Assembly: GCA_039920165.1 (NCBI GenBank)
Contig: JBDSEG010000219.1
Location: 1 to 9,156, forward strand
Direction: 5' to 3'
Length of the DNA stretch: 9,156 nt
Source of the DNA: JBDSEG01 sp039920165
Lineage (GTDB): Bacteria; Pseudomonadota; Gammaproteobacteria; Burkholderiales; Burkholderiaceae_C
The notes under the pieces were generated by a model, which saw nothing but the letters and a program-made list of their open reading frames with translations, did not search any database and was not told the origin of the DNA. Of this stretch, positions 1 to 9,156 are shown in pieces. The position numbers and the translations under genes were made by a program. Numbering within the stretch: position 1 is the stretch's first letter; each line of letters begins with the position of its first letter.

Positions 1-835
1 AGCGCGCGCCGGCTGCGCGGTCGAAGCGCCGGCCACCCCAGTCCCGCGCGGTGCCGCCGGCCTCGCGCACCAGGAGGCTACCCCCGACCAGTTCCATCCG
101 CAGCGTCGACGGCGGCGTCGATTGCAGAAGCGTTGCCGCGATCCGGCCGTCGAAAACGACGGGCGGCGAAGAGGGCGTCGCCGCGGTCGATCCCACGTGC
201 AGGGTGGCCGAGAACTGCTGAAAGCGCTGGTCGATGTGCAAGCTCGCGCCGGCCGTGCACCACAGCCCGTGCACCTGCGCCGGCACCTGCCACAGATGAA
301 CGCGCGACGACTTCTCGCGCCCGATCGACTTCTCGGGCACATCGATCGTCACGCTGCGGTCGGGCCGCCAGTCGCCCATGTCCCAGTCGTGCGAGACGAT
401 GCGCGTCCCTGGCGCAAGCGCGAGCAGGCGCGGGCGAAGCTGCAGATTGACCTCGGGCAGCAGGTACATGGTGACGACGCTGGCGCGGCCGAGGTCGGTC
501 CCGAAGAGGTCCTGCTCGCGGAACTCGACGCGCTCCTGCACGCCCGCCACGCGTGCGTTCGCGCGGCTGCGCAGCACGAGGTCGGGGACGATCTCGACCC
601 CGAGGCCGCTCGCGCCGAAGCGCCGCGCCGCGGTGATGACGATGCGCCCGTCGCCCGAGCCGAAGTCGATCACGTGGTCGGTCGGACCGACTCCGGCTAG
701 ATCGAGCATCGCGAGCGTGACGCGGTCGGGCGTGGTGACGAAGGGCACCTCGTCCTGCGCCTGCGCGCGGCTCGCGATCGACCCCACGAGCGCGGCGGCG
801 AGCGCCCACGCTGCGCCGGAGGGGACGCGCCTCAC
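1..835 (-). CDS. Exported SAM-dependent methyltransferase-like protein (C-terminus cut by window edge)
   Basis: The reading frame is open from a GTG at 835 to the left edge, giving 278 codons without a stop; the end lies outside the window. Residues 1-26 look like a secretory signal peptide: Arg-rich start, Ala/Leu/Val core and an AQA cleavage site. A Rossmann methyltransferase motif I follows at about 55-64 (VIDFGSGDGR), then an acidic strand-2 end (GVEIVPD, Glu81) and a YLLPEVN segment at 124-130. This is the pattern of class I SAM-dependent methyltransferases of the exported type common in betaproteobacteria. The second half (about 180-278) is a less recognisable domain. The GTG start overlaps the stop of the upstream Bug receptor gene in a GTGA, and no good Shine-Dalgarno is visible, so translational coupling is likely. 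The substrate is unknown. An export signal on a protein with a SAM-binding fold is odd, because SAM is made in the cytoplasm. Confidence is high that this frame is the gene and moderate on activity. Confidence 0.82.
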   Translation of the reverse strand, partial: MRRVPSGAAWALAAALVGSIASRAQAQDEVPFVTTPDRVTLAMLDLAGVGPTDHVIDFGSGDGRIVITAARRFGASGLGVEIVPDLVLRSRANARVAGVQERVEFREQDLFGTDLGRASVVTMYLLPEVNLQLRPRLLALAPGTRIVSHDWDMGDWRPDRSVTIDVPEKSIGREKSSRVHLWQVPAQVHGLWCTAGASLHIDQRFQQFSATLHVGSTAATPSSPPVVFDGRIAATLLQSTPPSTLRMELVGGSLLVREAGGTARDWGGRRFDRAAGAR

Positions 836-1809
836 TGCGGCGCGAAGCCGGTCCTGCGGATGATCTCCGCCCAACTCTTCGCGTAGGCGCGCTCGCGGCT
901 CGCGAGCTGCTCGGCCGGCATGAATTCGACCGCCAGGCCCAGGGCGGTCAGGCGCTCGCGCACCTCGGGCACCTTGACCACGTTGGACAGGGCGCGCGCG
1001 AATGCATCGAGCGCCGGCTTGGGCGTCCCGGCCGGCGCGAAGAAGGCGTAATAGGGCGGCTCGTCAAAGCCGGCGATGCCGAGCTCGGCCAGCGTCGGCA
1101 CGTCGGGCAGGATGGCCTGGCGCGCGGAGCCGGCAACGGCGATGACGCGGATTCGCCCACTCTTGTGGGTCTCGATGAAATCAGGTACCGAGCCGATGCC
1201 GCTCGCGATCTGGTTGCCCAGCATGTCGGCCAGCATCGGCGCGCTGCCGCGGTAGGGCGCGGGAACCAGGTCGAGCTTGAAGCGCTCGCCCAGCAGCTTG
1301 ACCAGGAACTCCGGCGTCGATGCGGGCGCCGGCACGCCGACCACGCCCTTGCCCTGGCCGTTACCTTGGATCCAGGCGACATATTCGGGCAGCGTCTTCG
1401 CGGGTGTTCCGGGCGAGACCGCGAAGGCATTCACGAAGGTCGCAAAGCCGGCCACCGGGACGAAATCGCGCGCCGAATCGAAGCCCGGGTTCTTCATCAC
1501 CAGCGGCAGGATCGAGATCGTGTGGTCGTGACTGATGAAGAAGGTACTGCCGTCGGCCGGCGACGCCTTCAGCGCCTGCGCGGCGAGTTGTCCGCCGGCG
1601 CCCGGCTTGTTCTCGACCACCACGGTGGCGCCGAGCTCGTCCTTCAGACGTTCGGCCAGCAGCCGCGCGATCGCATCGGTACCACCGCCGGCCGGAAAGC
1701 CGACCAGGACCTTGACCACCTTGGCCGGCTGGGCGAAGGCGCCGCCGGCTAGCGCGAGGCTTGTTGCGATCAGGCATTGCAGGACGCGACGGCGCGGGAA
1801 TGAAGGCAT
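832..1809 (-). CDS. Bug-family (TctC-like) tripartite tricarboxylate transporter substrate-binding protein
   Basis: This 325-residue protein has the normal length for Bug periplasmic receptors. Residues 1-26 form a signal peptide (Arg cluster at 6-8, hydrophobic core, AFA then Q27), so it should act in the periplasm, binding a small, often carboxylated, ligand. The hallmark first ligand-loop motif VGFPAGGGTDAIAR lies at 36-49, with Asp45 in the usual position. Later signatures include YRGSAPMLADMLGNQI, a PDVPTLAELG segment and a C-terminal helix. Arg-Arg-Arg-Val-Leu-Gln near the N-terminus is weakly Tat-like. The ATG at 1809 has a strong GAGGAG 5 bases upstream. No TctA or TctB membrane subunit is in the window, as is usual for the many orphan Bug receptors of Burkholderiales. 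It is probably co-transcribed with the downstream methyltransferase-like gene, whose start overlaps its stop. The ligand cannot be read from sequence. Confidence 0.93.
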   Translation of the reverse strand: MPSFPRRRVLQCLIATSLALAGGAFAQPAKVVKVLVGFPAGGGTDAIARLLAERLKDELGATVVVENKPGAGGQLAAQALKASPADGSTFFISHDHTISILPLVMKNPGFDSARDFVPVAGFATFVNAFAVSPGTPAKTLPEYVAWIQGNGQGKGVVGVPAPASTPEFLVKLLGERFKLDLVPAPYRGSAPMLADMLGNQIASGIGSVPDFIETHKSGRIRVIAVAGSARQAILPDVPTLAELGIAGFDEPPYYAFFAPAGTPKPALDAFARALSNVVKVPEVRERLTALGLAVEFMPAEQLASRERAYAKSWAEIIRRTGFAPQ

Positions 1810-1814
1810 GGCGG

Positions 1815-1820
1815 CTCCTC
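1815..1820 (-). promoter_or_regulatory. Shine-Dalgarno of the Bug receptor gene
   Basis: The minus strand reads GAGGAG, separated from the ATG at 1809 by 5 bases. It is the strongest ribosome-binding site seen in the window and supports the chosen start. Confidence 0.75.
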
Positions 1821-1843
1821 GTGACGATGTGCGGAAATCATCG

Positions 1844-1869
1844 CACGCCGCTGCCGCGGCCGCGGCGTG
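1844..1869 (-). terminator. GC hairpin after the DUF6776-like gene, possible terminator
   Basis: CACGCCGC at 1844-1851 pairs perfectly with GCGGCGTG at 1862-1869, an 8-bp stem around a 10-base loop. It begins 6 bases after the stop of the upstream minus-strand gene and lies before the Bug receptor's ribosome-binding site. No T-run follows on either strand, so it is not a classical intrinsic terminator. It could slow or end transcription in a GC-rich genome, or be incidental in such GC-rich sequence. Confidence 0.35.
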
Positions 1870-1875
1870 AGCGCC

Positions 1876-2583
1876 TCAGCCTTCGACCCGGATCACCCGC
1901 ATGCCCAGGCGCTTGCCGCCCGGCTTGTCGAGCAGCGTGATGGTCGCTGCGCGCGGCTTGAAGCCGGCCGGCAGCTCGACGCTGCCGCGCACGCTCTGGA
2001 TTTCGCCCACGGTCAGCTCGCTGCTGCTGACGGCCGTGCTGGTCTCGGTACCGCGCGCGGTCGCGCCGCTGACGACGATCTGCAGTACGGCACCCATCGG
2101 CTTGATCGGCGGCGCATTGCCGGCGCGGCCACGCGTCAGCACCAGGTCGTAGGCAAGTTCGCCCCCGCGCGGTTCGAAGCGCGCGGCGCGAATCTCGATC
2201 GCGCCGCCGCGCGGGTCGGGCGGCAGCGCCGCGATGAGCGAGGCGGCGACCTGGCGCGCGCTTTGCGCTGCGCTCGCGCCGGCCGCGAGTTCGGCGCCCA
2301 TTTGTTCGCGCTCGGCCAGCGCCGCATTCATGCGCGCCGTCGCCTGCGCCAGCTCGGCGTGCAGTGCGATGCTGTCGCGCCGAACGTCGTCGATCTCGCC
2401 GCGCAACTGAGCCGACTGCGCGGCCGACAGGCGAGGCGGCAGGTAGCGCTCCTGCAACGTGATCACGCCGGCCACGCCGAGCGCGGCGCCCACGAGCAGC
2501 AGCACGAGCCAGCGCGGCACGCGAAAGCGCGAGCGACGCCGGCCATACGGATTGAAGATGACGGGGCGGGATCTTCCGAACAT
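1876..2583 (-). CDS. DUF6776-like single-pass membrane protein with coiled coil
   Basis: This 235-residue protein starts with a basic cytoplasmic segment (FNPYGRRRSR at 10-19). One membrane helix follows at about 25-42 (WLVLLLVGAALGVAGVIT). A periplasmic Ala/Glu/Arg-rich helix, likely coiled coil, runs over about 50-115. A C-terminal beta-rich domain begins near an LPPDPRGGAIEIRAARF segment. The order of parts (basic tail, one helix, LPPRL, coiled coil, PPDPRGG motif) matches what I recall of DUF6776, a betaproteobacterial family of unknown function; I could not run a profile search. The topology resembles division-associated or scaffold proteins, but no function is claimed. It follows the cyclase gene after a 57-base gap on the same strand, so it may be transcribed with it. 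The ATG at 2583 has only a weak ribosome-binding site. Confidence 0.8.
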   Translation of the reverse strand: MFGRSRPVIFNPYGRRRSRFRVPRWLVLLLVGAALGVAGVITLQERYLPPRLSAAQSAQLRGEIDDVRRDSIALHAELAQATARMNAALAEREQMGAELAAGASAAQSARQVAASLIAALPPDPRGGAIEIRAARFEPRGGELAYDLVLTRGRAGNAPPIKPMGAVLQIVVSGATARGTETSTAVSSSELTVGEIQSVRGSVELPAGFKPRAATITLLDKPGGKRLGMRVIRVEG

Positions 2584-2640
2584 GCAAGCGGACCTGGAGG
2601 GCGTCGAAGCCGCGAAGGGTACAGGGCCGGCGCGCCCGAC

Positions 2641-3693
2641 TCAGTCTCCAACCGCAACCGCGCGCTGCTCGACCCAGTACACCGCGACTGGCGCAGCCTT
2701 CCCGTGGAACGCCACCGGCCCGAGCGACTCGACGCGGCAGTCGGCATGCGCGCCGGCGCGGCTCGCGGCGTCGATGAGGATCACGCGGCGGGCGGTCTTG
2801 GTGTGCTGCTCCAGGCGCGCCGCGAGATTGACGGTATCGCCGATGCAGGTGTAGGTGGCGCGCTGGCTGGTGCCGGTGTAGCCGGCCACCATTTCGCCCG
2901 AGGCGATGCCGATGCCGATCGCGATGCCGGACTTGCCGGCGGCTGCACGGTCGAGGTTGAAGCGCTCGATCGACAGCGTCATGTCGAGCGCCGCGCGCAG
3001 CGCCGACGCGCTCGGATCGGCCAGCGGCAGCGGTGCGCCGAAGACCGCCATCAGGCCGTCGCCGATCATCTGGTTGACGACGCCGTGGTGTGCGCCGATG
3101 GCCTCGAACATCAGTGCATACCAGGTGTTGAGCAGCTCGATCGTCTCTTCGGGCGGCTGCGACTCGACCAGCGCCGTGAAGCCGCGGATATCGCAGAAGA
3201 GAACGCTGCCGTGAATGCGCTTGCCGCCGAGCGCGAAGCCTGACTGCGCCAGGTCCTGCGCCACCTCCGAGGTCGCGAAGCGCCGCACCATCTCGCGCTG
3301 CTGATCGCGCAGCCGTTTCTTCTCGAGACTCGCACCGATGCGCGCGCGCAGCAGCACCGGGTTGACCGGCTTGGAAAGGTAATCCTCGGCACCGAGTTCG
3401 ATGCAGCGAACGATATTGGCCATGCCTTCGAGCGACGAGGTCACGATGACCGGCAGGTCGCGCAGCGCGTAGTCGGCCTTGAGTTGCTCGAGCACTGCGA
3501 AGCCGTCCATCTCGGGCATCTCGATATCGAGCAGCAGCAGCTCGAACGGCTCGTCGCGCAGCATGTGCAGTGCGATGCGGCCGTTCTCGGCCAGGGCGAC
3601 CGAATGGCCTTGCAGCGTGAGGCTGCGCCCGAGCAGGAGCCGGTTGACCTTGTTGTCGTCGGCCACCAACAGCCGGGCACCGGTCTGGCCCAT
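2641..3693 (-). CDS. Response regulator with class III adenylate/guanylate cyclase output domain
   Basis: The 350-residue product has two parts. Residues 1-120 are a receiver domain: acidic pair Asp12-Asp13, phosphoacceptor Asp56 in LLLLDIEMPEMDG, Thr/Ser at 85-87 and Lys108 in YLSKPV. A charged helix at about 120-160 leads to a class III nucleotide cyclase domain. That domain carries metal-binding Asp168 (LFCDIRGFT) and Asp212 (MIGDGLMAVFG), and transition-state Asn289 and Arg293 (TVNLAAR), so it should be catalytic. The two base-recognition positions are Gln208 and Thr282 instead of Lys and Asp. ATP specificity is therefore likely but not certain. It should convert phosphorylation of Asp56 into cyclic nucleotide synthesis in the cytoplasm. 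The start is debatable: a GTG at 3705 would add 4 residues and overlap the Hpt gene by 8 bases. I chose the ATG at 3693, which lies 4 bases after the Hpt stop and has a GGTGG 8 bases upstream. Confidence 0.92.
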   Translation of the reverse strand: MGQTGARLLVADDNKVNRLLLGRSLTLQGHSVALAENGRIALHMLRDEPFELLLLDIEMPEMDGFAVLEQLKADYALRDLPVIVTSSLEGMANIVRCIELGAEDYLSKPVNPVLLRARIGASLEKKRLRDQQREMVRRFATSEVAQDLAQSGFALGGKRIHGSVLFCDIRGFTALVESQPPEETIELLNTWYALMFEAIGAHHGVVNQMIGDGLMAVFGAPLPLADPSASALRAALDMTLSIERFNLDRAAAGKSGIAIGIGIASGEMVAGYTGTSQRATYTCIGDTVNLAARLEQHTKTARRVILIDAASRAGAHADCRVESLGPVAFHGKAAPVAVYWVEQRAVAVGD

Positions 3694-3697
3694 CGCG

Positions 3698-4033
3698 TCA
3701 GCCACCGCGCAAATCCGTCAGCGCTTGCGCGGCCTGCGCGTACGTGGCGTCCAGCGCGTCCAGGGCCTGCGGTACGCGATCGGCCGGCACGCTGCCGAGT
3801 TCGAGCGCGCGCGCCTGTTCGGCGAGCGTGGCCGCGCCGAAGGTGAGGCTGTTCGACTTGATCGAGTGCGCGGCGCGGCGGAAGCGGTTCGCGTCGGCCT
3901 GCGTGTGCGCCGCGCGCAACTCGGCGAGCAGCGCCGGCGCTTCCTCGAAGAAGGTGTCGATCAGCTCGGCCACGAATTCGGCGCCTGCATCGGCCTGCAG
4001 CTCGCGGAAAACAGTGAGGTCGATGTCGTTCAT
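3698..4033 (-). CDS. Stand-alone histidine phosphotransfer (Hpt) protein
   Basis: This 111-residue cytoplasmic protein is a single Hpt four-helix domain. The phosphorylatable residue is His56 in RRAAHSIKSNSLTFGA, followed by the expected Lys59 and a Gly turn. The preceding helix (FVAELIDTFFEEAPALLAEL) is typical of the family. It is immediately upstream of the REC-cyclase gene; its stop lies 4 bases before that gene's ATG, so the two are almost certainly co-translated. The ATG at 4033 has a GAAGG 8 bases upstream. Its likely job is to carry phosphate from a receiver domain of the hybrid kinase, which has no Hpt domain in the visible part, to Asp56 of the cyclase. That partner assignment is inferred from gene order and complementarity of domains. 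Confidence 0.92.
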   Translation of the reverse strand: MNDIDLTVFRELQADAGAEFVAELIDTFFEEAPALLAELRAAHTQADANRFRRAAHSIKSNSLTFGAATLAEQARALELGSVPADRVPQALDALDATYAQAAQALTDLRGG

Positions 4034-4041
4034 TCAGTGCG

Positions 4042-4046
4042 CCTTC
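4042..4046 (-). promoter_or_regulatory. Shine-Dalgarno of the Hpt gene
   Basis: The minus strand reads GAAGG with 8 bases to the ATG at 4033. It fixes the start of the Hpt gene. Confidence 0.55.
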
Positions 4047-4081
4047 GCTCGAACTTCGTGCCCCGCCACGGCGGATTCAAA

Positions 4082-4116
4082 TTTACAATCCCGGATTCGC
4101 ACTCCGAAACTGTAAA
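4082..4116. promoter_or_regulatory. 35-bp imperfect palindrome, candidate operator in the divergent promoter region
   Basis: TTTACA at 4082-4087 mirrors TGTAAA at 4111-4116, and the inner CGGA (4092-4095) mirrors TCCG (4103-4106). In total 12 of 17 base pairs match around a centre at 4099. The element ends one base before the ATG of the ATPase gene and lies in the only AT-rich stretch nearby. A TACAAT hexamer (4084-4089), close to a sigma-70 -10 box, sits inside its left arm; no convincing -35 is seen. The position suits an operator controlling the ATPase gene, the divergent Hpt-cyclase genes, or both. As RNA it could also fold over the translation start. A CGGATTC direct repeat (4072-4078 and 4092-4098) is also present. 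Confidence 0.5.
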
Positions 4117-4117
4117 C

Positions 4118-5278
4118 ATGATCCCGCGTCTCGCCGCGCCCCGCATCCTGCGCCTGCTGCGCGGCTTTCCGGTCGTCACCGTCACCGGACCGCGCCAGTC
4201 GGGCAAGACCACGCTGGTGCGGTCGCTGCTGCCGCAGAGGCCTTATGTGTCGCTGGAGGCGCCGGCCGCGCGCGAGTTCGCCCGGCAGCGGCCGGCCGAG
4301 TTCCTGCGCCAGTATCCGCGTGGCGCCGTGATCGACGAAGCCCAGCACGCGCCCGAGCTGTTCTCCGAGATGCAGGGCGTGGTCGACGCCAGCGGCAGCA
4401 TGGGGATGTTCGTGCTGACCGGATCGCAGAACCTGGCGCTGCTGTCGCGCATCACGCAAAGCCTGGCCGGCCGCACGGCGCTGGTGGAATTGCTGCCCCT
4501 GTCGATCGGCGAGTTGCGCGCCGCGGGCCGGCTCGACGCCGACTACGCAGGCCACCTCGTCAAGGGCTTTTTCCCCGCCCTCTATTCGCGTGATGTCTCG
4601 CCCCACGAATGGCTGCAAGGCTACCTGGTGACGTATGCCGAGCGCGATGCCCGGCAGCTGGCCGCCATCCAGGACCTGGGCGCTTTCCAGCGCTTTCTGA
4701 AGCTGACGGCCGCGCGCACCGGTCAGCTGCTGAACATGCAGTCGTTGGGCAACGATGCGGGCGTTTCGGACAAGACGGTGAAGCACTGGCTTTCGATTCT
4801 CGAGACCTGTTATCTCATCCATTTCGTGCGCCCGCACGTCGCCAACTTCGGCAAGCGGCTGGTGAAGATGCCCAAGGTCTATATGACTGACGTGGGTCTT
4901 GCGGCGGCGCTGATCGGCATCCAGGACGAAACGCAGGTCCAGGCGCATCCGCTGCGCGGCGCGCTCTTCGAGACGATGGTGGTCAACGAGATGCTGAAGA
5001 CGCGTTGCAACCTCGGCTTGCGCCAGTCGCTGTACTTCTGGCGCGACAACGTCGGCACCGAGGTCGACGTGGTCCTCGAGCGGGGCAACGAACTTGCAGG
5101 CGTCGAGATCAAGTCCGGCCCGACCGTCGCGTCCGATGCGTTCGGCGCGCTCAACAAATGGCGTAAATACGCCGCCGAGCGTGGCAGATTTTCGGCCATT
5201 CACCCGGCATTGGTTTACGGCGGCGAGGCGCGCTTCACGCGCGAAGGCGTGGACGTGATGCCGTGGTCCGCCCTGTGA
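4118..5278 (+). CDS. AAA_14/DUF4143 family ATPase with C-terminal PD-(D/E)xK-like domain
   Basis: This is a 386-residue protein of normal length for the family. Residues 1-130 form a P-loop ATPase domain: Walker A GPRQSGKTT (24-32, Lys30), Walker B GAVIDEAQH (Asp73-Glu74), a sensor VLTGSQ (99-104) and a conserved SLAGR ending at Arg119. The C-terminal DUF4143 part has Glu285 and Glu291 (FETMVVNE), then Asp317 in EVDVVLE and Glu330-x-Lys332 in VEIKSG. The last three make an intact PD-(D/E)xK nuclease-like site. The cellular role of this widespread, often horizontally acquired family is poorly known. The ATG at 4118 matches the family N-terminus; the open frame extends upstream but there it is shadow of other genes. 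No clear Shine-Dalgarno precedes it. It is the only plus-strand gene, divergent from Hpt and convergent with the kinase gene (12-base gap). It looks like a later arrival within a signalling operon. Confidence 0.92.
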   Translation: MIPRLAAPRILRLLRGFPVVTVTGPRQSGKTTLVRSLLPQRPYVSLEAPAAREFARQRPAEFLRQYPRGAVIDEAQHAPELFSEMQGVVDASGSMGMFVLTGSQNLALLSRITQSLAGRTALVELLPLSIGELRAAGRLDADYAGHLVKGFFPALYSRDVSPHEWLQGYLVTYAERDARQLAAIQDLGAFQRFLKLTAARTGQLLNMQSLGNDAGVSDKTVKHWLSILETCYLIHFVRPHVANFGKRLVKMPKVYMTDVGLAAALIGIQDETQVQAHPLRGALFETMVVNEMLKTRCNLGLRQSLYFWRDNVGTEVDVVLERGNELAGVEIKSGPTVASDAFGALNKWRKYAAERGRFSAIHPALVYGGEARFTREGVDVMPWSAL

Positions 5279-5290
5279 AGCGCGCATGCC

Positions 5291-9156
<3,866 letters not shown>

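Noticed and set aside
78..809. 243-residue minus-strand open frame overlapping the methyltransferase-like gene
   Set aside because: Its translation is Arg/Ala low-complexity with no motif. The alternative frame has a signal peptide and SAM-binding motif and couples to the Bug gene.
2584..2640. Possible promoter or terminator between the cyclase and DUF6776-like genes
   Set aside because: It contains only a short GGCGCGCC-type palindrome typical of this base composition. I found no convincing promoter boxes or hairpin.
1867..3243. 458-residue plus-strand open frame across the DUF6776-like and cyclase genes
   Set aside because: It is antisense to two well-supported genes, its composition is Arg/Ala/Gln-rich, and no domain is recognisable. 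Such frames are expected in GC-rich DNA.
3479..4117. Upstream extension of the ATPase frame by about 213 residues
   Set aside because: The extension is antisense to the cyclase and Hpt genes and is Ser/Arg-rich noise. Family homology begins at the ATG at 4118.
4034..5287. 417-residue minus-strand open frame antisense to the ATPase gene
   Set aside because: It has no motifs and a composition typical of antisense shadow, while the plus-strand frame has intact Walker A, Walker B and nuclease-like motifs.
4034..5290. Insertion-sequence ends or target-site duplication around the ATPase gene
   Set aside because: I compared the flanks by eye and found no matching terminal repeats or duplicated target, so no mobile element is called.

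Overview
The window is very GC-rich, with codon use to match. It carries a Bug-type (TctC-like) periplasmic receptor, an exported SAM-methyltransferase-like protein and a DUF6776-like membrane protein. Together these point to a betaproteobacterium, most likely Burkholderiales. That is an inference from gene families; there is no rRNA or other phylogenetic marker here. No tRNA, rRNA, CRISPR array or insertion sequence was seen.

Layout, left to right. (1) Bases 1-835, minus strand: the N-terminal 278 codons of an exported methyltransferase-fold protein that runs off the left edge. Its GTG start overlaps the stop of the next gene. (2) 832-1809, minus: a Bug/TctC-family solute receptor with a signal peptide and a clear Shine-Dalgarno. 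(3) 1810-1875: a short gap with an 8-bp GC hairpin. (4) 1876-2583, minus: a small single-pass membrane protein resembling DUF6776. (5) 2641-3693, minus: a response regulator fused to a class III nucleotide cyclase. (6) 3698-4033, minus: a stand-alone Hpt protein. (7) 4034-4117: a divergent intergenic region holding a 35-bp imperfect palindrome. (8) 4118-5278, plus: an AAA_14/DUF4143 ATPase, the only plus-strand gene. (9) 5291 to the right edge, minus: a very large hybrid histidine kinase with at least five GAF domains, HisKA, HATPase_c and two receiver domains; its N-terminus lies outside the window.

The coherent system is a four-step phosphorelay. The hybrid kinase supplies His and Asp, the small Hpt protein supplies the second His, and the REC-cyclase supplies the final Asp plus an output domain predicted to make a cyclic nucleotide. 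The kinase, Hpt and cyclase genes lie in that order on one strand. The chain is interrupted by the oppositely oriented ATPase gene, which sits with its own palindromic upstream region in the space between kinase and Hpt. This looks like a compact gene that landed inside a signalling operon. The methyltransferase/Bug pair is probably a separate transcription unit. The shortlist for follow-up is the interrupting ATPase with its palindrome, the tandemly repeated GAF array, and the cyclase's non-canonical base-recognition residues.
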